Assembly: GCF_017676385.1 (NCBI RefSeq)
Contig: NZ_JAFFZN010000016.1
Span: forward strand, 1 to 64,000
DNA: 64,000 nucleotides
Reading direction: 5' to 3'
DNA from: Streptomyces spirodelae
Lineage (GTDB): Bacteria; Actinomycetota; Actinomycetes; Streptomycetales; Streptomycetaceae
Shown: in pieces, positions 8,259-15,613 of the stretch
How the letters are laid out: each line of letters begins with the position of its first letter
Position numbering within the stretch: the first letter of the stretch is position 1
The notes under the pieces: model-generated
Told to the model about the DNA's origin: nothing
The model's database searches: none
Seen by the model: the letters and a program-made list of their open reading frames with translations, nothing else
Program-made: the position numbers and the translations under genes

Positions 8259-9164
8259 TCACAGGAGTTGGCGGATTTGGCGCAGGTGATCCCGGCTGTG
8301 TTCCGGGGAGAGGCTGAGCTCCACGAGCCGCCGCAGCGCCTGGTCGTACTGTGCCACCTCGTCCCGCTTGTCCAGGTACAGCGCACTGGTGAGCTGTTCG
8401 AGGTAGACGATGTCGTTGAGGTCGGACTCGGGGAAGCGCAGCAGGGTGAAGGCACCGGCCTCGGCGGGGTGCCCGCCCAGCTCGAAGGGGGCGATGTGCA
8501 GGTGGACGTTGGGCCGCTCGGAGGCTTCGGCGAGGTGGTCCAGCTGCGCCTCCATGATGGCCTTGCTGCCGAACGGGCGGCGCAGCGCGGCCTCGTCGAG
8601 CACGCAGAGCAGGTCGGGGGCGTTCTCGCCGAGGAGGAGCTTCTGGCGCTCCAGGCGGAGCGCGACGCGGCGTTCGACCTCCTCCTCGGCGAGCGGGGTG
8701 CGGTGCCCGGCGGAGACGACGGCGTGTGCGTACTCGTCGGTCTGCAGGAGGCCGTGCACGAACTGGACTTCGTACGTACTGATGTGTGAGGCGGCGCCCT
8801 CCAGCCCGACGTACGTCTGGAACCAGCCGGGCAGCACATCGCTGTAGTTGTGCCACCAGCCGGCGACGCTGGAGTCCCGGGCCAGATCGAGGAGTGGTTC
8901 GCGTTCGGCGTCGTCGGTGACGCCGTAGAGCGTGAGCAGGTCCTCCACGTCCCGCGCCTTGAAACTGACCCGGCCCAGCTCCATTCTGCTGATCTTGGAC
9001 TCGGAGGCCCGGATCGAGTAGCCGGCGGCCTCGCGGGTGACGCCACGGGCCTCGCGCAACCTTCTGAGCTGGGATCCGAGCAGGATGCGCCGGACCATCG
9101 AGCCACTGGAGCTGTTCACCCCTTTCGCCCCTCCGGTACTGGTCTGTGCCGATTCTGTTGTCAT
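8259..9164 (-). CDS. WhiJ-like helix-turn-helix regulator with DUF5753 domain
   Basis: This is a Streptomyces developmental-type XRE regulator of 301 residues. Residues about 27-85 form the helix-turn-helix (LGSQLRRLREARGVTREAAGYSIRASESKISRMELG), and about 105-290 form the DUF5753 ligand or partner domain (GWFQTYVGLEGAASHISTYE, FVHGLLQTDEYAHAV). Such proteins are usually paired with a small DUF397 protein and often a HATPase, as in the whiJ and abaA loci; here both partners lie within 1.4 kb. The ATG start has GGAGGG about 9 nt upstream. The region before it holds a palindromic motif repeated in front of the DUF397 gene. Confidence 0.88.
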   Translation of the reverse strand: MTTESAQTSTGGAKGVNSSSGSMVRRILLGSQLRRLREARGVTREAAGYSIRASESKISRMELGRVSFKARDVEDLLTLYGVTDDAEREPLLDLARDSSVAGWWHNYSDVLPGWFQTYVGLEGAASHISTYEVQFVHGLLQTDEYAHAVVSAGHRTPLAEEEVERRVALRLERQKLLLGENAPDLLCVLDEAALRRPFGSKAIMEAQLDHLAEASERPNVHLHIAPFELGGHPAEAGAFTLLRFPESDLNDIVYLEQLTSALYLDKRDEVAQYDQALRRLVELSLSPEHSRDHLRQIRQLL

Positions 9165-9255
9165 TCCGATCAGCCCTCCACCCCTGCTTGAAGGGAAGTG
9201 TGCCATCCCCGCGCTCCGTTGCGTGCCCGCCCGATTACACACGATCGAAAGTCGC

Positions 9256-9282
9256 TCGTGCACGTGCATCTGCCCTTGCATC
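9256..9282 (+). promoter_or_regulatory. Shared 27-bp motif, copy 1 (between HTH and HATPase genes)
   Basis: The sequence TCGTGCACGTGCATC, six variable bases, then TGCATC, reads on the plus strand in the divergent HTH-HATPase interval. An identical 15-mer and 6-mer with the same spacing occur in front of the DUF397 gene on the opposite strand. The core TGCACGTGCA is a perfect palindrome, as expected for a dimeric HTH operator. Confidence 0.6.
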
Positions 9283-9440
9283 TGCTGTGGGCATTGGGAA
9301 CCATGGGGATGGCACAAGTGGACCCGCTGGCACGGAAGTTGGCTGCGCGGGTTGCGCTGTGGCGCCCGCACCAGGCGGGGTAGCACGGCCGACAGGATCC
9401 GCGCAGGATCATCAACTGCCGCTGACGCCAGGAGTGGCCC

Positions 9441-10322
9441 TTGTTGGGGACCGAAGGATCGACGGTGCTGGAGCCCTTATGGGGAGGGCTCCCCACGCCG
9501 GATGCCCTCTCGGTCTCCGGCTCCGCCTCCTGCGCGCTGCCGCCCCACTACGAAGCCGTCTCCAGCGCCCGGAACTTCACCCGCAGGACGCTCCAGCGCT
9601 GGGGCCTGACCGAAGAGTTCGACGACGTGGCGCTGGTGGTCTCCGAACTGGTGACCAACGCCATGCGGCACGGCCTCACCCCCGGCGCCGATCACGGGGC
9701 GGCGTCGGGGGACGAGGGCGACCCGCCGGTCCGGCTGCATCTGATGCGCTGGTCGGCCCGGCTGGTCTGTGCCGTACGCGACCCCAGCGACCAGCCGCCC
9801 GATGTCACGGCCGTACGACGTGCCGCCGGGCATCGGGAGGCCCACGGGGGATTCGGGGAACAGCACGGAAGGTTCGGCGGTCACGGGAGCCGCACGGCCT
9901 GTCAGGACTCCATGGAGTACGGGGGCTCCATGGATCGAGGGGGTGTCCCGCCCGCCGGGAACCCCCTTGGGCGCGGGGGGTCTCTCGACTGCGAGGGGTC
10001 CCTCGGACACGGGGGAAACGGGGGTCACGGGGGAAACGGGGGCGCCGTGAGAGCCGTTGACGCGTTCGACGCGTTGGGCGCCTGGGACTCCGAGGAACTC
10101 GAGAACTTCGAGGACTTCGGGGGGTTCGGGGCGCCCGGCTTCACGGCGGAGTCGGGACGCGGTCTGTGCCTGGTCGACTCCTTCAGCGACGCCTGGGGGT
10201 GGCACCCGCTCTCCGGTCCGCTCTCCGGGAAGATCGTCTGGGCGCTGTTCCGCACCGGCGGCGAGCCCCGCGAGGGGGCGGTCGTCAGTGAGCTGCCAGG
10301 TCGTCGAACTCGCCGTCCTTGA
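9441..10322 (+). CDS. ATP-binding regulatory protein (anti-sigma/HATPase type) with Gly-rich insertion
   Basis: A single-domain GHKL ATPase like the RsbW-type and AbaA-locus proteins of Streptomyces. The 293 residues keep the N box (VALVVSELVTNAMRHG, near 68-83), the D-type box (VRDPSDQPP) and the G box (ESGRGLCLVDSFSDAWGW, near 240). Between these boxes lies an insertion of about 100 residues, rich in Gly, Arg and Ser with short GGHGGNGG repeats, which ordinary members lack. The start is TTG at 9441 with AGGAG six bases before it. The 3' end overlaps the convergent DUF397 gene by 38 bases. It probably binds a sigma factor or the neighbouring regulator; the partner is not known. Confidence 0.75.
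   Translation: MLGTEGSTVLEPLWGGLPTPDALSVSGSASCALPPHYEAVSSARNFTRRTLQRWGLTEEFDDVALVVSELVTNAMRHGLTPGADHGAASGDEGDPPVRLHLMRWSARLVCAVRDPSDQPPDVTAVRRAAGHREAHGGFGEQHGRFGGHGSRTACQDSMEYGGSMDRGGVPPAGNPLGRGGSLDCEGSLGHGGNGGHGGNGGAVRAVDAFDALGAWDSEELENFEDFGGFGAPGFTAESGRGLCLVDSFSDAWGWHPLSGPLSGKIVWALFRTGGEPREGAVVSELPGRRTRRP
10008..10043 (+). repeat. Two tandem 18-bp G-rich repeats inside the HATPase gene
   Basis: Two adjacent 18-base units made of CAC-GGGGG-AAAC-GGGGG plus one base differ only at the last position. They encode Gly-Asn/His-rich residues within the insertion. Several more runs of five or six G lie within 60 bases upstream, so the stretch is prone to slippage. Confidence 0.7.
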
Positions 10323-10524
10323 CGCCGAGGATCAGGGCCCGCACCTCGGCGGGCGTATAGATCAGCGCGGGCCCGTCGGGGAAGCGCGAGTTGCGCACGG
10401 CGATGTCACCGCCTGGCAGCCTGGCGAACTCCACACACGCCCCTTGCGAGTTGCTGAACCGGCTCTTCCGCCATACGACCCCCTCCAGGTCCCTGGCGGC
10501 CATGCCGTTGAACGCGTCGGGCAC
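10285..10524 (-). CDS. DUF397 domain-containing protein
   Basis: A small protein of 79 residues with the DUF397 signature W-R-K-S-R-F-S-N-S-Q-G-A-C-V-E-F near residue 18 and AVRNSRFPDGPALIYTPAEVRALI near 42. In Streptomyces such proteins are the usual partners of WhiJ-like HTH-DUF5753 regulators and are thought to modulate their DNA binding, comparable to an antitoxin. The GTG start has AGGAG at 7-8 nt. The gene is convergent with, and overlaps the end of, the HATPase gene. A second copy of the 27-bp motif lies 103-129 bases upstream of its start. Confidence 0.9.
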   Translation of the reverse strand: MPDAFNGMAARDLEGVVWRKSRFSNSQGACVEFARLPGGDIAVRNSRFPDGPALIYTPAEVRALILGVKDGEFDDLAAH

Positions 10525-10626
10525 TTGGATCTCCTGAGATGGTCGGATGTGCGGCTCGCCGCAGTGGACAGGGTCGTGCAGCCGTCAACTGCCAACTTCC
10601 CGGGATCATAACTTCGTTCACGTACG

Positions 10627-10653
10627 GATGCATGTGCCGATGCACGTGCACGA
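10627..10653 (-). promoter_or_regulatory. Shared 27-bp motif, copy 2 (upstream of DUF397)
   Basis: On the minus strand this reads TCGTGCACGTGCATC, six variable bases, TGCATC, identical in its 21 fixed positions and its spacing to the copy at 9256-9282. It lies between the DUF397 gene and the ABC exporter gene. It is a probable operator for the WhiJ-like regulator. Confidence 0.6.
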
Positions 10654-10689
10654 CCGCATGTCGCGAGGCCATCACTACCGGTCAGCCCC

Positions 10690-10720
10690 TTGACTTGAAG
10701 TTCTCTTCAAGTTCTAGCTT
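10690..10720 (+). promoter_or_regulatory. MerR-type promoter of the ABC exporter
   Basis: TTGACT (10690-10695) and TAGCTT (10715-10720) are separated by 19 bp, the spacing of MerR-activated promoters. A perfect inverted repeat ACTTGAAG-TTCT-CTTCAAGT (10693-10712) fills the spacer. The ATG at 10727 begins six bases after the -10 element, so the transcript should be leaderless. The arm sequence differs from the operator of the TipA-like gene, so another MerR protein is expected. Confidence 0.75.
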
Positions 10721-10726
10721 CCCGTT

Positions 10727-12664
10727 ATGAGCATGGAGATGACCGCCTGGCACGCGCTCTACAACGCGCGCCACGCCCACCAGGACCAGCACCCCTTCTC
10801 GCCGGCCATGGTCGGCCGCATCATCCGCTTCGCCCGCCGCCACCACCGCAAGCTGATCGCGTTCATGCTGCTCAGCAGCGTGCTCGCGGTGCTCACGGTG
10901 GCCACACCGCTGCTCGCCGGGCAGGTGATGAACGCGATCGACCAGAAGTCCTCCACCGGCACCGTGCTGGTGCTGGCAGGGCTGATCGCGGCCATCGCCC
11001 TGGCGGAGGCCGGGGTCGGCATTCTGACCCGCTGGCTGTCCGCGCGCATCGGGGAGGGCCTCATCCTCGATCTGCGTACCGCCGTCTACGACCATGTGCA
11101 GCGGATGCCGGTGGCCTTCTTCACCCGCACCCGTACGGGTGCTCTGGTCAGCCGTCTCAACAACGACGTCATCGGCGCCCAGCGCGCCTTCTCCTCCACT
11201 CTTTCGCAGGTGTTCAGCAACATCGTCACGCTGCTGCTGACCCTCGTGGTGATGTTCAACCTCTCCTGGCGGATCACCCTGCTCACCCTGGTGCTGCTGC
11301 CGCTGTTCGTGCTGCCTGCGCGGCGGATGGGCGCCCGGCTCGCCCGGCTGGAGCGGGAGCGGGCCGAGCACAACGCGCAGATGAGCACCCAGATGACCGA
11401 GCGCTTCTCCGCCCCCGGCGCGACCCTCGTCAAACTGTTCGGGCGCCCGGACGAGGAATCGGCCGCCTTCGCGGCCCGCGCCGACCGGGTGCGGGACATC
11501 GGGGTGCGCACCGCCATGGTGCAGGAGGTCTTCTTCACCGCGCTGACCCTGATGGCGGCCCTCGCGCTCGCCCTCGTCTACGGGCTCGGCGGCTACTACG
11601 CGCTGCGCGGCAGTCTCGACCCCGGCGCCGTCGTCTCCCTCGCGCTGCTGCTCACCCGGCTGTACGCGCCGCTGACCGCACTGGCCAGCGCCCGGGTCGA
11701 GGTGATGAGCGCGCTGGTCAGCTTCCAGCGGGTCTTCGAGGTGCTCGACCTCAAACCGCTGATCGAGGACGAGCCCGACGCCGAAGAGGTGCCGGCCGGA
11801 CCCGTCTCCGTCGAGTTCGACGACGTCCACTTCGGCTACCCCTCACCCGACAAGGTCTCGCTCGCCTCCCTCGAAGAGGTCGCCACGCTCGACACCCGCG
11901 GCGGTGAAGAGGTGCTGCACGGCATCTCCTTCCGCGCCGAACCAGGAGAGATGATCGCCCTCGTGGGCTCCTCGGGCGCGGGCAAATCCACGCTGGCCTC
12001 GCTGGTCCCACGCCTGTACGACGTGGACAGCGGCGCCGTCCGGCTCGCCGGCAAGGACGTACGCGAGCTGAGCGCGGCCTCGATGCGGCAGACCCTGGGC
12101 CTGGTCACCCAGGACGGCCATCTCTTCCACGACACCATCCGCGCCAACCTGCTGCTGGCCCGCCCGGGGGCCACCGACGAGGACCTGTGGTCCGCGCTGC
12201 GCAGGGCTCGCCTCGACGGGCTCGTCGCCTCGCTCCCCGACGGACTGGACACCCTCGTCGGCGAGCGCGGCTACCGGCTCTCCGGGGGCGAGCGGCAGCG
12301 GCTGACCATCGCCCGGCTGCTGCTGGCCAAACCCCGTGTCGTCCTGCTGGACGAGGCGACGGCACACCTGGACTCCACCTCGGAGGCGGCCGTGCAGGAG
12401 GCGCTCGGCGAGGCGCTCCAGGGCCGCACCTCGCTGGTGATCGCCCACCGGCTGTCCACCGTACGGGCCGCCGACCAGATCCTGGTCCTGGAAGAGGGCC
12501 GGATCGTTGAGCGGGGGACCCACGAGGAGTTGCTGGCAGCGGGCGGGCGGTACGAACAGCTGTACAGGACACAGTTCCGCGAGTCGGACGGCGACACGGC
12601 AGGGACGCCCCAGGTCGACACGGCCGGGACGCCGCAGGACGCGGGGATCGGGACCGTCGCCTGA
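10727..12664 (+). CDS. ABC exporter, fused permease and ATPase
   Basis: A half-transporter of the multidrug/lipid exporter class, 645 residues. Residues about 40-330 carry six hydrophobic helices. The ATPase half has Walker A GSSGAGKST near 414, the signature LSGGERQR near 517 and Walker B VVLLDEATAHLD near 538, followed by the switch His in VIAHRLST. It would act as a homodimer in the membrane. An acidic segment (about 345-400) separates the halves. The C-terminus ends with a duplicated DTAGTPQ heptad. No ribosome site precedes the ATG, consistent with leaderless initiation from the promoter just upstream. MerR-type control suggests a drug or redox stress exporter; the substrate is unknown. 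Confidence 0.9.
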   Translation: MSMEMTAWHALYNARHAHQDQHPFSPAMVGRIIRFARRHHRKLIAFMLLSSVLAVLTVATPLLAGQVMNAIDQKSSTGTVLVLAGLIAAIALAEAGVGILTRWLSARIGEGLILDLRTAVYDHVQRMPVAFFTRTRTGALVSRLNNDVIGAQRAFSSTLSQVFSNIVTLLLTLVVMFNLSWRITLLTLVLLPLFVLPARRMGARLARLERERAEHNAQMSTQMTERFSAPGATLVKLFGRPDEESAAFAARADRVRDIGVRTAMVQEVFFTALTLMAALALALVYGLGGYYALRGSLDPGAVVSLALLLTRLYAPLTALASARVEVMSALVSFQRVFEVLDLKPLIEDEPDAEEVPAGPVSVEFDDVHFGYPSPDKVSLASLEEVATLDTRGGEEVLHGISFRAEPGEMIALVGSSGAGKSTLASLVPRLYDVDSGAVRLAGKDVRELSAASMRQTLGLVTQDGHLFHDTIRANLLLARPGATDEDLWSALRRARLDGLVASLPDGLDTLVGERGYRLSGGERQRLTIARLLLAKPRVVLLDEATAHLDSTSEAAVQEALGEALQGRTSLVIAHRLSTVRAADQILVLEEGRIVERGTHEELLAAGGRYEQLYRTQFRESDGDTAGTPQVDTAGTPQDAGIGTVA

Positions 12665-12803
12665 GCGGAGATCACCCTCCCGGACGCGCTCGGCGCGCGC
12701 CGGGCCCGCCACGGGCACAGGCTGAGCTGTGGACCGCTCCCCCGGCAGCTTCCGGGGGCCGGTCCCCTGGTCCGCGCCGCCGCTCCCGGAAGGACACGAG
12801 CCC

Positions 12804-13973
12804 ATGAGCTGCTCCAGCCTTGAGGCCCTGACCCGCTGTTCCGTCGCCGTCGACCTGGGGGCTGCCAGGACCCGCGTCTACGCGAAAGGTGCGGGGCTCG
12901 TCGTCGACCAGCCGTCCGCCGTCGCCGTGAACACCCACTCCGGCGCCCTGATCGCGGTCGGCCAGGCGGCGGAGCGGATGGCCGGGCGCACTCCGCAGCA
13001 CATCCAGGTGATCCGGCCCGTCTCCAACGGCCACGTGGTGGACATCGAGATGGCCCGGCGAATGGTGCGCACGCTCATCGGCGAGAGGCTGCGCGGCCTC
13101 AAGCGGCGCCGCACGATGCAGCGCGCCCTGGCCGTCGTCCCGCACGACGCCGACCCGCTGATGCGCCGTGCCGCCGTCGAGACGCTCACCGGAGTGGGGG
13201 CACGCCACGTCGAACTGGTGGAGGCCCCGATCGCCGCCGCGATCGGCTGCGGACTGCCGGTGGTACGCGCCGAGGGGGCCATGGTGCTGGTGTGCGGTAC
13301 GACGACCACCCAGATCGCGGTGGTCTCGCTGGGCGCCGTCGTGGCGGGAGGCACCGTCAACCTGGGCGGGGAGACCGTCCACCACTCCGTCGTGCAGTAC
13401 CTGCGCAACCGGCACGAGCTGCTGCTGCCCAGCCAGGACGTCCGCCCGCTCCACCTGGCCCTGCTCGGCAGCGGCGGCGTCGGCGACCGCCGGGGCGGGG
13501 GCACCGGCAACACGCTCGAGGTACAGGGACGCGACGTGGTCTCGGGACTCGCCCGCACCGTGACCGTCGACCCGGAGGAGCTGCGCGGAGCCGTCCAGAC
13601 CCCGCTCACGGGGCTGCTGGACACCATCCGCGCCGTGCTGCACCGGTGCCCGCCCGACCTGGTGGCCGACCTCGCCGAGCGCGGGATGGTGCTGGCGGGC
13701 GGCACGGCGCTGCTGCCCGGCCTCGCCGAGCAGCTGCGCGAGCACACCGGGATGACCGTCCACGTGGCTCAGGAACCGGACCTGTGCGCCATCAACGGGC
13801 TCGCCGCGATGATGACGCACGGCGCCGGAGTGGCCGACGAGGGTGCCGCGCCATGGCAGCCCGACCCCACCCGGGCCGACCCGCTGTCGGGCGGCCGGGA
13901 GGTCATCGGCGGACCGAGCGCTGTCGCGGCCGCTGAGGCGGCTGTCCCCGTACCGGAGCAGGAGGCCGGTTAG
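12804..13973 (+). CDS. MreB/Mbl-like actin-fold protein
   Basis: A bacterial actin homologue of 389 residues that would bind ATP. The N-terminal phosphate loop (AVDLGAARTRVYAKG), the segment HIQVIRPVSNGHVVDIEMARRM, the family motif LEVQGRDVVSGLARTVTV near residue 235 and the adenosine motif GMVLAGGTALLPGL near 295 are all readable. The last 50 residues are a Pro/Ala-rich tail. Streptomyces carry, besides the mre-cluster MreB, shorter Mbl-type paralogues involved in spore-wall assembly; this gene stands alone without mreC or mreD, so it is more likely of that type. The ATG has a GGAAGGA site about 10 nt upstream. Confidence 0.8.
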   Translation: MSCSSLEALTRCSVAVDLGAARTRVYAKGAGLVVDQPSAVAVNTHSGALIAVGQAAERMAGRTPQHIQVIRPVSNGHVVDIEMARRMVRTLIGERLRGLKRRRTMQRALAVVPHDADPLMRRAAVETLTGVGARHVELVEAPIAAAIGCGLPVVRAEGAMVLVCGTTTTQIAVVSLGAVVAGGTVNLGGETVHHSVVQYLRNRHELLLPSQDVRPLHLALLGSGGVGDRRGGGTGNTLEVQGRDVVSGLARTVTVDPEELRGAVQTPLTGLLDTIRAVLHRCPPDLVADLAERGMVLAGGTALLPGLAEQLREHTGMTVHVAQEPDLCAINGLAAMMTHGAGVADEGAAPWQPDPTRADPLSGGREVIGGPSAVAAAEAAVPVPEQEAG

Positions 13974-13995
13974 CGGCCCGCGGAGCGCCTCCTGC

Positions 13996-14466
13996 TCAGA
14001 TGGGGCCGACTGCGCGGTCGTGCGGAGCGTAGGGGCCGAACAGATCCACCAGTCTGGCGCGGCAGCGCTGGAGTCTGTCCCCCATGACCGCGGCGACGGT
14101 CCTGGTCATGGCCAGGCCCAGCGCCTTGTCCTCCTCGCACAGCGCCCGCACCGAGAGCGCGTCGAACTCCAGAGCGCGCACCGGGCTGTCCGCCTGAGCG
14201 GCGAGCGACCACACATACGGCTGGAACATCCAGGACCAGCCGAGCAGTTCCCCGTGGCGGACGTGGTCGATGGCCACGTCACGATGGCCCGGGATGTGCA
14301 TGGCCAGCGTCGCCGAGCCGGTATGCAGTATCCAGAAGCGGTCGGCTCTCGCGCCCTCCTCGAAGATCCGTTCCCCGGCCTCGAAGCGCACTTCGTGGCC
14401 TAGGGAGCGCACCCGCTCTCGCTGCTCGGGTGTGAGTTCGCCGAGCAGCCCCGTCGTGGTCTGCAT
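13996..14466 (-). CDS. Cyclic nucleotide-binding domain protein (no DNA-binding domain)
   Basis: A 156-residue protein made only of a Crp/Fnr-type cNMP-binding beta-roll. Visible features are LTPEQRERVRSLGHEVRFEAGERIFEEG, then FWILHTGSATLAMHIPG and HVRHGELLGWSWMFQPYVW in the place of the phosphate-binding cassette. The typical R-S/T-A of cAMP binders is not evident. The C-terminal helix ends without a helix-turn-helix, so it cannot be a conventional Crp regulator. It may sense a nucleotide and act through a partner. Convergent with the MreB-like gene with a 22-bp gap. Function unknown. Confidence 0.8.
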   Translation of the reverse strand: MQTTTGLLGELTPEQRERVRSLGHEVRFEAGERIFEEGARADRFWILHTGSATLAMHIPGHRDVAIDHVRHGELLGWSWMFQPYVWSLAAQADSPVRALEFDALSVRALCEEDKALGLAMTRTVAAVMGDRLQRCRARLVDLFGPYAPHDRAVGPI

Positions 14467-14581
14467 GGCCCGCCCTCCCTTCCGGGAACGGAGCGACGTA
14501 CTGCCACGTCACGGCTTTTTCAAGGTACCTCGCCTCACTCGGACAGGCGAGTCCTGCACGACACGCCGTACCGTCGGCGGT

Positions 14582-14806
14582 ATGTGCAGAAACATCCGGA
14601 CGCTCCGTCCGCCCTACGCCGAGGCCGTCACCGAGCAGGACGTGCGGGCCGCAGCGCTCCAGTACGTCCGCAAGGTCTCGGGGTTCCGCGCCCCGGCCGC
14701 GCACAACCAGGCGGCCTTCGACCTGGCCGTCGAACGGATCACCGCGGCGACCGGGGAACTCCTGGAGAGCCTGGTGGTCAAGGGATCGCCCGGCGGGAAC
14801 GGCTGA
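14582..14806 (+). CDS. DUF2277 domain-containing protein
   Basis: A small protein of 74 residues that fills the whole DUF2277 family: MCRNIRTLRPPYAEAV at the N-terminus, ALQYVRKVSGF in the middle and a helical end. The N-terminal Met-Cys-Arg-Asn-Ile is characteristic. Its biochemical role is not known; the family is widespread in actinobacteria. There is no clear GGAGG before the ATG (only a CGGCGG). It is divergent from the cyclic nucleotide-binding gene. Confidence 0.85.
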   Translation: MCRNIRTLRPPYAEAVTEQDVRAAALQYVRKVSGFRAPAAHNQAAFDLAVERITAATGELLESLVVKGSPGGNG

Positions 14807-14839
14807 GACGGCCGACGGCGCAATCGTCGACGCCGGCGG

Positions 14840-15412
14840 TCAGCGGCGGGCGCCCGCGGTCGCCTCCTGACGGCTCTCCAGCAGTCGCAGCAGCTCGCCC
14901 AGCATCCTGGCGAGCCCGTCGCGCTCCTCCTCGCCCAGGCCCACCAGCAGCGACCGCTCGTACGCCACCTGCTCCGGCATGATCCTGTCCACCAGCTCGC
15001 GGCCGCCGGCCGTCAGCGACAGATGGGCGACCCGGCGGTCCCGCGCGTCCGGGCGCCGCTCGATCAGGCCCCGCTCCTCCAGCGTCCGCACCCGTTTGGT
15101 GACGGCCGTCGCCGAGGCGTAGGTCTCCCGCGCCAGCCGGCCAGGGGTCAGCTCCCGGTCCTCGCGGCGCAGCGCGCTGAGGATGTCGAACTCCGGGCGC
15201 GAGAACCCCTCGCGGGCCAGCGGCGCGTCGGAAGCCTGCCGCAGCAGGGCCGCACATCTGGTGAGGCGGCCGATGACCCCGATCGGCTCGGTGTCGAGGT
15301 CGGGGAGCACCTGCCGCCACTGGCCCAGGACCCGCGCGACGACATCCCCCTCGACTCCGTCCGCTCTGTCCGCCCCGCCCGCTCTGTCGCCGGGTGCGTC
15401 TTCCACCGGCAC
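14840..15412 (-). CDS. MarR family transcriptional regulator
   Basis: A winged-helix regulator of 190 residues. The first 30 residues are a charged, low-complexity Asp/Gly/Arg stretch. The DNA-binding part runs from FSRPEFDILSALRREDRELTPGRLA through ASATAVTKRVRTLEERGLIERRPDARDRRV (about 70-130), the standard MarR recognition helix and wing, and the last helices form the dimer interface. It would repress itself and nearby genes; the ligand is unknown. Two adjacent strong inverted repeats lie within 120 bases upstream. Confidence 0.87.
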   Translation of the reverse strand: MPVEDAPGDRAGGADRADGVEGDVVARVLGQWRQVLPDLDTEPIGVIGRLTRCAALLRQASDAPLAREGFSRPEFDILSALRREDRELTPGRLARETYASATAVTKRVRTLEERGLIERRPDARDRRVAHLSLTAGGRELVDRIMPEQVAYERSLLVGLGEEERDGLARMLGELLRLLESRQEATAGARR

Positions 15413-15440
15413 GCGCTGCCCCTCTCACCCGAGCTCGTCT

Positions 15441-15490
15441 CTCCCGTACACCGCCCAATTCTGCAGCCGGGGGACGGGGCGGTACGGGAG
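15441..15490. promoter_or_regulatory. Inverted repeat upstream of the MarR gene
   Basis: The arms CTCCCGTAC-A-CCGCCC and GGGCGGTACGGGAG pair over 14 bp with one bulged base, around a loop of about 20 bases. It begins 29 bases upstream of the MarR start, so it may be an operator or leader structure. Confidence 0.45.
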
Positions 15491-15494
15491 CGGG

Positions 15495-15527
15495 GTCCCG
15501 CCGGGCGCACGTGGCGTCCGGCGGGAC
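15495..15527. terminator. Hairpin downstream of the LysR gene
   Basis: A perfect 10-bp stem GTCCCGCCGG / CCGGCGGGAC extends by three inner pairs, one of them a wobble. It lies about 90 bases beyond the stop codon of the upstream minus-strand LysR gene and before the MarR gene, fitting a terminator. Confidence 0.55.
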
Positions 15528-15613
15528 TCTCCGGTAAGGGCGGGTCAGCTCACACCCTGCTCCACAGGGACGGCGCGTCCTGGGGTTCCAGTCGGGCTGC
15601 CCCTGCCACGGCG

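Noticed and set aside
9441..10322. The HATPase gene as a frameshifted pseudogene because of its odd insertion
   Set aside because: The reading frame is open through both conserved halves and the G box after the insertion is intact, so an in-frame insertion is the simpler view.
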